Notes under the pieces: generated by a model
Database searches by the model: none
Seen by the model: the letters and a program-made list of their open reading frames with translations, nothing else
Told to the model about the DNA's origin: nothing
Source: Paracoccus chinensis
Lineage (GTDB): Bacteria; Pseudomonadota; Alphaproteobacteria; Rhodobacterales; Rhodobacteraceae
DNA: 64,000 nucleotides
Assembly: GCF_900102885.1 (NCBI RefSeq)
Contig: NZ_FNGE01000014.1
Span: 16,364 to 80,363, forward strand
Direction: 5' to 3'
Position numbers and translations under genes: made by a program
Part shown: piece by piece, positions 31,528-40,495 of the stretch
How the letters are laid out: every line of letters starts with the position of its first letter
Numbering within the stretch: the first letter of the stretch is position 1

Positions 31528-32097
31528 TCAGACGGTGGCCTGGGTCGCACCCTGCCGGACGTAGCTGTCAGTGTCCGTGACCGTCGCATAGGCGAAGCCG
31601 AGCGCGGACATCATCGCCGCATGGACCGAGGCCGCGGGCACGGTCATGCCGCCGTATTCAAGATCGCGCGTCGCGCAGGCGTCCTGCACCACCGTGGTCT
31701 TGTAGCCATAGTCGCTGGCGGCGCGGGCGGTCGCATCGATGCACATGTGGCTCATGGCGCCGACGACCACGACCTCCTCGATCCCGCCCTCGTCGAGGAT
31801 CTTCTTGAGGTCGGTCTTCAGAAACGGGTTGGGCGCGTTCTTCACCACGACGGTTTCATCGGCCTTCGGGGCCACGACCGGGTTGATCTCGCTGCCCGGC
31901 GAGCCGGGGGTGAAGAAGGGTGCCTCTTCGCTGGGGAAGACGTGCTGGACGTGGATGACGCGGTCGCCCTGCTCGCGCGCGGCCTCGATCACGCGGGCGG
32001 CGTTGGCGGCAGCCTTCTCGATGCCGACAAGCTCGTAGCGGCCGTCCGGGAAATAGTCGTTCTGGATGTCGATGACCACGACGGCGCGCTTGCTCAT
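31528..32097 (-). CDS. Isochorismatase-family cysteine hydrolase
   Basis: A 189-residue hydrolase. The catalytic triad is visible: Asp in VVIDIQNDYF (about residue 10), Lys in VVVKNAPNPF (about 87) and Cys in SHMCIDATARAA (about 120). The family includes isochorismatases, nicotinamidases and N-carbamoyl amidohydrolases, so the substrate is open. GGGAGG upstream fixes the start at 32097; the longer frame has no ribosome site. Convergent with the polysaccharide operon. Confidence 0.87.
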   Translation of the reverse strand: MSKRAVVVIDIQNDYFPDGRYELVGIEKAAANAARVIEAAREQGDRVIHVQHVFPSEEAPFFTPGSPGSEINPVVAPKADETVVVKNAPNPFLKTDLKKILDEGGIEEVVVVGAMSHMCIDATARAASDYGYKTTVVQDACATRDLEYGGMTVPAASVHAAMMSALGFAYATVTDTDSYVRQGATQATV

Positions 32098-32268
32098 GGC
32101 GTTTCCTCCCCTGTGCTGTTGATGGTGCCGATGCCCGGACGATAGCCGCGAGGTCATGCCGCGCCTATCGGCAATAGGGGGCATCCGGACGGAAAAGGCG
32201 GCGAAGCCTGTGCCCCGCCGCCCTGAATGCCGTTCCTGGAAGTCTGAAGGCCCAGACGGCCGGTCCCG

Positions 32269-34191
32269 TCAGCGCTTGCCCGGCTTCGACGGCTTGCCGG
32301 CCGCGCCCTTGGGCTTGAACTTGGCGCGGGGCGCGGCGGGGCCTGCCGGGGCACTCCCGGTCCGGGGGGACCGGGCCTCGCGCGGCGCGCTGTCCCACGG
32401 GGCCGATCCGGTCTTCCCGGCGGCCTTGGGTTTCCTGGTACCCTCGGCCGGGCGCGGGCCCGGCTTGGCGTGATCGGAAAAGCCGCCCTGCTCGTCGCTT
32501 CCGGCGCTGCGACGGGGCCGTGCCGGCTTTCCGGCGAAGCGGTCCGCAGTCTTGGGCCCGCCACGGAAGGTCCGACCGCGCTCGGACCCGTGCTCGGGAC
32601 GCTCGAAGTTCGGCTCGCCCGACAGGCGGCGCATGGAAAGGCCGGGCTCAAGCTCGGCCTCCTGGCCGAAGCGGCCTGCCGAGGCCGTCGCGATCTGGAC
32701 AAAGGTCTCGTCCTGCCGCACCCGGATCGCGCCGATGGCGTCGCGGGTGATCCCGCCCGTTTCGCAGATCTTGGGCAGAAGCCAGCGCGCCTCGGCGCGG
32801 CCGGTATGGCCCACGGACAGCGCGAACCACACGGCATCGCCGAAATCCCCCCGCTCGCGCGGCGCGGGCCGGGCGTCGGGCGCGGCGGGCAGGTCCGCCA
32901 GTTCCTCGGGGACGGGCCGCCCTTCGCGCCACAGCCGCACAAAGGCCGCGGCGACCCCTTCGGCCCCGAAGCGTTCCAGCAGCAGCGCGGCGGTGGCGAC
33001 TTCGTCGCCGGTCTCGGCGGTCAGCACCGGATGCTCCAGCACCCGCATGTCGTCCTTTGCGCGCACGTCGTCGGCGGAAGGCGCGCGGCCCCATTCGGCC
33101 TCGACCTTGGCGCCCTGCAGCAGCCGCTGCGCCTTCTTGTAGTCGGCCGAGGTGACGATCAGCGCCGACACCCCCTTGGCCCCCGCCCGACCCGTCCGGC
33201 CCGAGCGGTGCAGCAGCGTTTCCGAGTTCGTCGGCAGGTCGGCGTGAATCACCAGTTCCAGCCCGGGCAGGTCGATGCCCCGCGCGGCGACATCCGTCGC
33301 GATGCAGACCCGCGCGCGCCCGTCCCGCAGCGCCTGCAGCGCGTGGGTGCGTTCCTGCTGGCTGAGTTCGCCCGACAGCGCCACGGCCTTGAAGCCGCGG
33401 TTGCCCATGCGGGCCAGCAGGTGGTTCACGTTGGCCCGCGTCTTGCAGAAGACGATGGCCGTCTGCGCCTCGTAGAAGCGCAGCAGGTTGAAGATCGCGT
33501 TCTCGCGGTCCCGTCCCGTCACGCTGATCGCGCGATAGGCGATGTCGCCATGCTGGCGTGCCTCGCCCTGGGCCACGATCCGCAGCGCGTCCTTCTGGAA
33601 CTCGGTGGCAAGCTTCACGATGGCCGGCGGCACGGTGGCCGAGAACATCAGCGTGCGGCGCTCGGCGGGCGCGGATTGCAGGATGAACTCGAGGTCCTCG
33701 CGGAAGCCCAGGTCCAGCATCTCGTCGGCCTCGTCCAGCACGCAGGCGCGCAGGGCCGACAGGTCCAGGCTGCCGCGTTCCAGGTGGTCGCGCAGGCGAC
33801 CCGGCGTGCCCACGACGATCTGCGCGCCCCGCGCCAGCGCCCGGCGTTCGGTGCGATAGTCCATGCCGCCCACGCAGGTGGCGATCTGCGCGCCCGCGTC
33901 GGCGTAAAGCCAGTCCAGTTCGCGCGCGACCTGCAGCGCCAGCTCGCGCGTGGGCGCGATGGCCAGGGCCTGCGGCAGCGGGATTTCGGGCAGGCGGTCG
34001 CCGTCCAGGATGTCGCCGGCCATGGCCAGCCCGAAGGCCACGGTCTTGCCCGAGCCGGTCTGCGCCGACACCAGGATGTCGCGCCCCGCGGCCTCGGGGG
34101 CCAGCACGGCCTGCTGGACGGAGGTGAGGCTGTCATAGCCCTTGGAGGCCAGGGCCGCGGCCAGCGGCGCGGCGAGATCGAGATCTGTCAT
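32269..34191 (-). CDS. DEAD-box ATP-dependent RNA helicase
   Basis: RNA helicase of 640 residues. Motifs in order: Q-motif near TSVQQAVL, motif I AQTGSGKT, Ia PTRELA, II VLDEADEM, III SAT, V ATDVAARGIDLP, VI HRSGRTGRAG. After the two RecA-like domains comes a DbpA/CsdA-type RNA-binding domain (about 455-540; GDAVWFALSVG and IGAIRVRQDETFVQIA), then a basic Arg/Gly/Pro/Lys-rich tail of about 90 residues. Likely acts in ribosome assembly or cold adaptation, as in the CsdA/DbpA groups. Confidence 0.92.
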   Translation of the reverse strand: MTDLDLAAPLAAALASKGYDSLTSVQQAVLAPEAAGRDILVSAQTGSGKTVAFGLAMAGDILDGDRLPEIPLPQALAIAPTRELALQVARELDWLYADAGAQIATCVGGMDYRTERRALARGAQIVVGTPGRLRDHLERGSLDLSALRACVLDEADEMLDLGFREDLEFILQSAPAERRTLMFSATVPPAIVKLATEFQKDALRIVAQGEARQHGDIAYRAISVTGRDRENAIFNLLRFYEAQTAIVFCKTRANVNHLLARMGNRGFKAVALSGELSQQERTHALQALRDGRARVCIATDVAARGIDLPGLELVIHADLPTNSETLLHRSGRTGRAGAKGVSALIVTSADYKKAQRLLQGAKVEAEWGRAPSADDVRAKDDMRVLEHPVLTAETGDEVATAALLLERFGAEGVAAAFVRLWREGRPVPEELADLPAAPDARPAPRERGDFGDAVWFALSVGHTGRAEARWLLPKICETGGITRDAIGAIRVRQDETFVQIATASAGRFGQEAELEPGLSMRRLSGEPNFERPEHGSERGRTFRGGPKTADRFAGKPARPRRSAGSDEQGGFSDHAKPGPRPAEGTRKPKAAGKTGSAPWDSAPREARSPRTGSAPAGPAAPRAKFKPKGAAGKPSKPGKR

Positions 34192-34396
34192 TGATACTTA
34201 CCAGAAAGGGATGCGGCGCACCCGGTGAGTGGCGCCATGTCCCTCGCGGCCGGGCTGCCATGACCCGCCGCCCAAGGTTCTTCGGGCCAAGAGTGCGCCC
34301 ATAAGCCATCGCGGCCCCTCTGGCAAGCGTCATGCGACCGCGAAAGGCCGCTCGGCCCTTGCGTCCGCCTCGCCGCAGGCGTAGCCAGCATTAACA

Positions 34397-34888
34397 ATGA
34401 AGAAACAAATCAAGAACGGGACCAGCCGTTCGACAAGGATCGGCTGGTTCGATTTCCGGGCACCCACGGGCACCGTCTATCTGATGCAGCCGGACAACGA
34501 TCCGAGGCTGTTCAAGCTGGGCTTCACCAGCCGTCCCACGCTGGAACGCCGGCGCGAGTTGCAGCGCCCGGGCGACGGCAGGCTGAGGATCGTCTGCTCG
34601 GTCACCATGCCCCATGCCTATGCGCTGGAACAGCGGCTTCTGGCCCGGATGCGGGGCGGCTGGCGGCTGTTCCGCCGCCGCCCCTCGCCGCGCGGCACGG
34701 AATGGTTCTACCTGCGGCGCGGCGAGCAGATCGACGACATCCAGTCGCTGGTGGAACGCGAGGCGCGGCGGGTGCGCCGAGCCGCCGTTCTGCGCCTGTC
34801 CTGGCCACCTCTGGGCCGGATCACGCTGTTCGAGGCCCGGCACAGCCGGATCGACGGGCTGCTCGGCTCGGTCTTCCGGCGCGGGTGA
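34397..34888 (+). CDS. GIY-YIG-type (T5orf172/MUG113-like) protein
   Basis: A 163-residue basic protein. VYLMQPDNDPRLFKLGFTSRP (about 27-47) fits the start of the GIY-YIG fold in the T5orf172/MUG113 group (Tyr, then KLG-(F/Y)-T), followed by RRRELQ and the conserved ALEQRLLARM helix containing the family Glu. WFYLRRGEQID follows. Stand-alone copies are of unknown role; nuclease activity is possible. It lies alone between the helicase (divergent) and the macroglobulin gene, with a weak ribosome site. Confidence 0.65.
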   Translation: MKKQIKNGTSRSTRIGWFDFRAPTGTVYLMQPDNDPRLFKLGFTSRPTLERRRELQRPGDGRLRIVCSVTMPHAYALEQRLLARMRGGWRLFRRRPSPRGTEWFYLRRGEQIDDIQSLVEREARRVRRAAVLRLSWPPLGRITLFEARHSRIDGLLGSVFRRG

Positions 34889-34993
34889 CCGGAGCGGGAC
34901 GCCCCGAGGTGCCTCGCGCGACAGCGTGATTGTCCGCCCGCTCCGAACTGTGGCAGCGTGATGCCCGACAGCTGGGGTGGAGAGAAGACGATC

Positions 34994-37900
34994 ATGGCGC
35001 GTGTGACCGAACAAGGCTGGCGCGGGGTCGTGGCGGCGCTGGGGCTGGCGATGCTAGCCTGGCCCGCCGGGGCGCAGGTCGCGCCGCAGGATGTCCTGCC
35101 CCCCGCCCGCGTCGTGCTGCGATCCGACACCGACCTGCCGGGCAACGACCTGTCCATGATCCGCCAGATCGGGCAGGACGCCTGCGTGCAGGCCTGCCTT
35201 GCCAATGACGGCTGCGCCGCGCTGACCTGGAATGCCCGCTCGCGCGCCTGTTTCCTCAAGTCCCGGCCGGGCGAGCCGCAGCCCTTCGCGGGCGCGCAGT
35301 CGGGCATCGTAGTGCCCGGCGATCCGGCCGTGCTGGACCGCGCGGCGAACCGGCTGGCCCGGGCCGACTGGATCGGGCCCGAGGACCGGCGGCAGCTGGC
35401 CGACCAGGCAGCGCGGCTTTCGACACTTTATCCCGGCGATGGCAGCGACACGGCGGGACTGCGCGCGCAGGCGGCCTCGGCCCCTGATGCCCAGACCCGC
35501 ATCCGCTGGCTGGGTGCGGCCGCCGCGCTGACGGACGCGCCCGAGGACTGGGCGGCGCTTGCCGCCGCCATGGACGAAGTCGCCGGTCCCCAGGGCGGCC
35601 AGCGCGACGACCAGTTGCGCCGGTCCGCCGCGCTTGCCGCGCTGAACGCCTGGTTGCGCGATCCGGGCGCGGGCACGGGGATGCTGCGGCTCTGGGCGCG
35701 ACTGGCCGAGGAAGAGGGGCGCGGCCGCGAGGCCCTGCGCGCGATCCGCACCGCCGCCGAGGCCGAGCCGGGCAACCCCGAGCTTGCCGCCGAGCGCGAG
35801 GGCTATGAGGAGCGTCACGGCTTCCGCGTGACCGGCAGCCGCGCCGACACGGATGGTCCCGAACCCCGCGTCTGCGCCAGCTTCTCGGAGCCATTGGCGC
35901 GCGAGATCGACCTGCGCCCCTTTGTCCAGCTTCCCGACCCCGCGCTGGCGGTCGAGGCCGAGGGCTATGACCTTTGCATCACCGGCGCCCCGCGCGGCGA
36001 GGTGCTTCGCTTTGCCCTGCGCGCAGGCCTGCCGTCCGAGGAAGGCGAGACCCTGCGCCGCACCGTCGAGCAATCGCAATATGTCCGCGACCGCGCGCCG
36101 CTCGCGCGCTTCGCCGGGCGGGCCTATGTGCTGCCCGCGACCGGCGATCAGGGGCTGACGCTGACGACGGTCAACACGGACAGCGTGGACCTGACGCTCT
36201 ATCGCATGTCCGACCGCAACATCGTGCAGGCCCTGCGCGAGAACCTGTTCGCGACGCCCTTGGACGACTGGAAGGCGGGCCGCTTCGAGGATGGTCTGGG
36301 CAGCGAGATCTGGCGGGGCCGGATGGACGTGGCCGCGCCTGCGGGCGGCGGCGCCCGGCCTGTGAACGAAGAGGCCGCATCCCGCATCGACCTGCGGCAG
36401 GCGGGGCTGGTGCTCGATCCCGGCGTCTATGTGCTGAACGCCGGTGTGCCGGGGCAATCCACAGACCGCAGCCCCCGCGCCTCGCAGTGGTTCATGATCT
36501 CGGATCTCGGCCTGACGACATGGCAGGGCAGCGACGGGCTGACCGTGGCCGTCCGGGGCTTGGGCGATGCGGCGGCGCAGGCGGGCGTCGAGGTCCAACT
36601 CGTCTCGCGCGGCAATGCCGTGCTGGGAACTGCGGTCACGGATGCAGACGGCATCGCCCGCTTCGACGCGGGGCTCGTGCGCGGCACCGGCGCGGCCGCC
36701 CCCGGTATCGTGACCGCCACCCGGCGGGACGGCGAGCGGATCGCCGACCTCGCCTTCCTCTCGCTGATCGACCCCGAGTTCGATCTGTCCGACCGGGGCG
36801 TCGAGGGCGCCCCGCCTGCTCCGCCGATCGACCTCTTCGTGGCGCTGGACCGCGGCGCCTATCGTGCAGGCGAGACGGCGCATGCGACGATCCTCGCCCG
36901 CGACGGCCGCGCGCAGGCGCTGGACGGGTTGCCGGTGCAGGCCCGCGTGATCCGCCCCGATGGCGTCGAACACGCCCGGCTGACGCCACAGGCTGCGGGC
37001 GCGGGCGGACATGTGCTGGACTTCCCCATCCCCGCCAACGCCCCGCGCGGCGCGTGGCGCATCGACCTGCGGGTCGAGGAGGACGGCCCCGCCCTGGCCT
37101 CGGCCCGGCTGCTGGTCGAGGATTTCCGCCCCGAACGCATCGACTTCGACCTGACCCTGCCCGAAGGCGCCCTGCCCGCCGGCCAGCCGGTTCAGGCTGG
37201 TTTCGACGCCCGCTGGCTCTTCGGCGCCCCCGCCGCCGACCTGCCCGTCGAGGGCGAGTTGCGCCTGTCACCCGCCCGCAGCCTGCCGGGCTGGGAGGGT
37301 TATGTCTTCGGCCGTCATGACGACACCAGCGAGCCCGATGTGGTGACGATGCCTGCCGGACGCACCGACGCCGCGGGCCATTTCGCCGCCCGCATCGACT
37401 TGCCGCCCGGTATCGAGGCCGCCGCGCGTCCCTGGGACGCCACGCTCTCTCTGTCGGTGCGCGAAGGCGCGGGCCGCCCGGTGGAACGGCGCGTGACGCG
37501 CGTCCTTGCCCCCGGCCGCACGGCGCTGGGCATCCGCCCCGATTTCGAGGGCGGCAGCGTGGCCGAGGGCAGCGCGGCGGGCTTCCGCGTCGTGGCGCTC
37601 GGGTCCGACCTCGCGCCGGTCGCCGCGGATCTGGAATGGACGCTGAACCGCATCCAGACCGACTACCAGTGGTTCGCCATCGGCGGCGACTGGAGTTGGG
37701 AGCCGGTGACCCGCCGCAGCCGCGTGGCCTCGGGCACGCTGTCCACCACCGCTGAAGGGCCTGCCGCGCTGTCGGTGCCGGTGGACTGGGGCAGCTATGA
37801 ACTCGTGCTGCGGACGCAGGACGGCGCGGAAAGCTCGATCCCCTTCGACGCGGGCTGGGGCGCGGCGGGCGCGGGCAGCGACACGCCCGACCGGCTGCGG

Positions 37901-40495
37901 GTGACGCTGGACAAGCCCGCCTATCGCCCCGGCGAAACCGCGCGCCTGTCCATCGAGGCCGCGGCTGATGGGGTGGCGCTGGTCTCGGTCTTGTCGAACG
38001 GACTGATCTCACTGCAACCGGTCCCGGTCACGGCGGGCCGGAACGAGGTGGAACTGCCCGTCACCGATGACTGGGACGCGGGCGTCTATGTCGCCGCCAG
38101 TGCCATCCGGCCCCTGTCGCAGGACGCGGGCCATGCACCGATCCGCGCGCTGGGCATCGCCCCTGCCGCCGTCGATCCGGGTAACCGGGTGCTGGCCGCG
38201 ACCCTCACCGCCCCAACCGAAGCCGACCCGCGCGGGGCGGCGCAGGTGATGCTGGCGGTCACGGGCGCGCAGCCGGGGCAGGCCGTCCATGCGACGATCT
38301 GGGCGGTCGATCAGGGCATCCTGAACCTGACCGGCTACAAGCCGCCCTCGGCCACCGCGCATTACTTCGGCCAGCGCCGTCTGGGCGTGGGCCTGCGTGA
38401 CCTTTACGGGCGGCTGATCCTGCCCTCGGGCGCTGCCGACGGGGCGCTGCGCAGCGGAGGCGACGCGGGGTCCATGCAGACGCAGGCGCCGCCTCCGACC
38501 GAGAAGCTGATGGCCTGGTTCTCGGGGCCGCTGGAGCTGGATGCCGAGGGCCGGGCCACCGTCGAGGTGCCGCTGCCCGACTTCAACGGCGAGGTGCGGG
38601 TGATGGCCGTCGCCTGGACCGAGGGCGCGGTCGGCCAGACCGACACCACGATGCTGGTGCGCGACCCGGTTGTGGTGACCGCGACGGTGCCGGCCTTTCT
38701 CGCCCCCGGCGACCGGGCCGAGGCGCAGGTCCGGCTGACCCATGCCGCCGGGCCTGCGGGGCCGGTCGGGCTGTCCGTCACGAACGCCGCAGAGGTCGCC
38801 CTGACCACCGAGCTTGCGCCCGAGACTGCCTTGGCCGAGGGGCAGAGTGCCGATTTGCCGCTGGTGCTGGCCGCGCCCGATACGCAGGGGCTTTCGGAGC
38901 TGCGGCTGTCGGCCAGCCTGCCGGACGGCCAGACCTTGACCAAGGACCTGTCGATCCCGGTCGAGCGGCTGGACCCGTCCGTGACCCGCGCCATGCGCCT
39001 GACCCTCGCGCCGGGCGAGACGCTGCCGCTGGACCTGACCCCCTTGGGCACCTTCCGCCCCGGCACCGGGCGGGTGGTGCTGTCCTCCGGCGCCTTCGCG
39101 GCGCTGGACGTGCCCGCCGCCATCGCCCAACTGGCCGCCTGGCCCTATGGCTGCAGCGAACAGCTCGCCTCGGCGGCGATGCCGCTGCTTCACGCGGCAA
39201 GCCTTGCGCCGGAAGGGGCGCCGCCCCGGTCCGACGACGCCAGGGCCGTGGAAGAAGCCATCGCCCAGATCCTGACCCGGCAGACGCCCGAGGGCGGCTT
39301 CGGGCTGTGGACGGCAGAGTCGGGCGACCGCTGGCTGGATGCCTATGTCACCGACTTCCTGGCGCGCGCGCGCGCGGCGGGCCATGCCGTGCCGGACACC
39401 GCCTTCCGCAATGCGCTGTCGGCGCTGCAGAACGGGCTGAACGCGGCCAGCGACCCGCAATTCGCGGATGCGACCGAGAACGCGGCCACCGCCTATGCGG
39501 CCTATGTGCTGGCACGCGAGCGGGCGGCGGTGGTCAGCGACCTGCGCTACTACGCCGACACGGGGGCCGAGCATTTCGCCACGCCCCTCGCCGCGGCCCA
39601 ACTTGGCGCGGCACTTGCGGCGCTGGGCGACCAGACTCGCGCCGACGCCATGTTCCGCCGCGCGCAGGCGCTGTCGGAGGAAGGGCGCGAGCCGACGCAG
39701 GGCTTCCGTCCGGACTATGGCACGCTGCTGCGCGACCGCGCGGGGATGCTGGCTCTGGCCGCCGAGGCGGGCAGCCAGGCCGTGGACCGCGAGGGCGCCG
39801 TCGCCGCCATCTCGGCTGGAATCGAGGCATCCGAGGGGCGGCTTTCCACGCAGGAGGCCGCGTGGATCGTGCTGGCTGCGCAGGCGCTGAGCGGCGCGGC
39901 CGAGGAGCTGACGCTGAACGGCGCGCCGCTCGCCTCGCCTTCGGCCGACCTGGGCGACGCGGGCGCGGTGCCGGCAATGACGCTAGCCAACACCGGCAGC
40001 GCACCGCTGGCGGTCACGGTCAGCGCCACCGCCGTCCCGGTCGAGGCCGAGCCTGCGGGCGGGACGGCCTTCTCGATCAGCCGCAGCTACTACACGCCCG
40101 AGGGCGAGCCTGTGGACCCCGCGCAGGTCGCGCGCGGCACGCGGCTTGTGGCGGTGGTCGAGGTCCGGCCCTTCGAGGCCAGCGGGGGGAGGCTGATCAT
40201 CACCGATCCGCTGCCCGCGGGCTTCGAGATCGACAACCCGAACCTTCTCACGCAGGGCGACCTTGATGGCCTCGACTGGCTGCAGGTGACCGAATGGGCC
40301 GACATGACCGAGTTCCGGCAGGACCGCTTTGCGGCCGCGCTGACCACCCACGACGACCAGCCGGTCCGCCTGGCTTATCGGCTGCGCGCGGTGACGGCGG
40401 GGGACTTCGCCCATCCGGCGGCGACCGTGGCCGACATGTACCGCCCGGAACGGCGGGGCTGGACCGACAGTGGCCGCACCATCGTCACGCCCTGA
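34994..40495 (+). CDS. Bacterial alpha-2-macroglobulin with N-terminal PAN/Apple-like domain
   Basis: A periplasmic protease-trapping protein of 1833 residues. Signal peptide to AGAQ (about 26); then a Cys-rich PAN/Apple-like module (ACVQACLANDGCAALTWNARSRACF, about 55-82); then macroglobulin domains; the thioester motif is CSEQ (about 1386-1389) in WPYGCSEQLAS, in the place of CLEQ/CGEQ of relatives. The C-terminal part (SYYTPEGEPVDPAQ, PLPAGFEIDNP) matches the bacterial receptor-binding-like end. GGAGAG supports ATG 34994. Next to pbpC, the usual partner: the pair is thought to guard and repair the envelope. Confidence 0.92.
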   Translation: MARVTEQGWRGVVAALGLAMLAWPAGAQVAPQDVLPPARVVLRSDTDLPGNDLSMIRQIGQDACVQACLANDGCAALTWNARSRACFLKSRPGEPQPFAGAQSGIVVPGDPAVLDRAANRLARADWIGPEDRRQLADQAARLSTLYPGDGSDTAGLRAQAASAPDAQTRIRWLGAAAALTDAPEDWAALAAAMDEVAGPQGGQRDDQLRRSAALAALNAWLRDPGAGTGMLRLWARLAEEEGRGREALRAIRTAAEAEPGNPELAAEREGYEERHGFRVTGSRADTDGPEPRVCASFSEPLAREIDLRPFVQLPDPALAVEAEGYDLCITGAPRGEVLRFALRAGLPSEEGETLRRTVEQSQYVRDRAPLARFAGRAYVLPATGDQGLTLTTVNTDSVDLTLYRMSDRNIVQALRENLFATPLDDWKAGRFEDGLGSEIWRGRMDVAAPAGGGARPVNEEAASRIDLRQAGLVLDPGVYVLNAGVPGQSTDRSPRASQWFMISDLGLTTWQGSDGLTVAVRGLGDAAAQAGVEVQLVSRGNAVLGTAVTDADGIARFDAGLVRGTGAAAPGIVTATRRDGERIADLAFLSLIDPEFDLSDRGVEGAPPAPPIDLFVALDRGAYRAGETAHATILARDGRAQALDGLPVQARVIRPDGVEHARLTPQAAGAGGHVLDFPIPANAPRGAWRIDLRVEEDGPALASARLLVEDFRPERIDFDLTLPEGALPAGQPVQAGFDARWLFGAPAADLPVEGELRLSPARSLPGWEGYVFGRHDDTSEPDVVTMPAGRTDAAGHFAARIDLPPGIEAAARPWDATLSLSVREGAGRPVERRVTRVLAPGRTALGIRPDFEGGSVAEGSAAGFRVVALGSDLAPVAADLEWTLNRIQTDYQWFAIGGDWSWEPVTRRSRVASGTLSTTAEGPAALSVPVDWGSYELVLRTQDGAESSIPFDAGWGAAGAGSDTPDRLRVTLDKPAYRPGETARLSIEAAADGVALVSVLSNGLISLQPVPVTAGRNEVELPVTDDWDAGVYVAASAIRPLSQDAGHAPIRALGIAPAAVDPGNRVLAATLTAPTEADPRGAAQVMLAVTGAQPGQAVHATIWAVDQGILNLTGYKPPSATAHYFGQRRLGVGLRDLYGRLILPSGAADGALRSGGDAGSMQTQAPPPTEKLMAWFSGPLELDAEGRATVEVPLPDFNGEVRVMAVAWTEGAVGQTDTTMLVRDPVVVTATVPAFLAPGDRAEAQVRLTHAAGPAGPVGLSVTNAAEVALTTELAPETALAEGQSADLPLVLAAPDTQGLSELRLSASLPDGQTLTKDLSIPVERLDPSVTRAMRLTLAPGETLPLDLTPLGTFRPGTGRVVLSSGAFAALDVPAAIAQLAAWPYGCSEQLASAAMPLLHAASLAPEGAPPRSDDARAVEEAIAQILTRQTPEGGFGLWTAESGDRWLDAYVTDFLARARAAGHAVPDTAFRNALSALQNGLNAASDPQFADATENAATAYAAYVLARERAAVVSDLRYYADTGAEHFATPLAAAQLGAALAALGDQTRADAMFRRAQALSEEGREPTQGFRPDYGTLLRDRAGMLALAAEAGSQAVDREGAVAAISAGIEASEGRLSTQEAAWIVLAAQALSGAAEELTLNGAPLASPSADLGDAGAVPAMTLANTGSAPLAVTVSATAVPVEAEPAGGTAFSISRSYYTPEGEPVDPAQVARGTRLVAVVEVRPFEASGGRLIITDPLPAGFEIDNPNLLTQGDLDGLDWLQVTEWADMTEFRQDRFAAALTTHDDQPVRLAYRLRAVTAGDFAHPAATVADMYRPERRGWTDSGRTIVTP

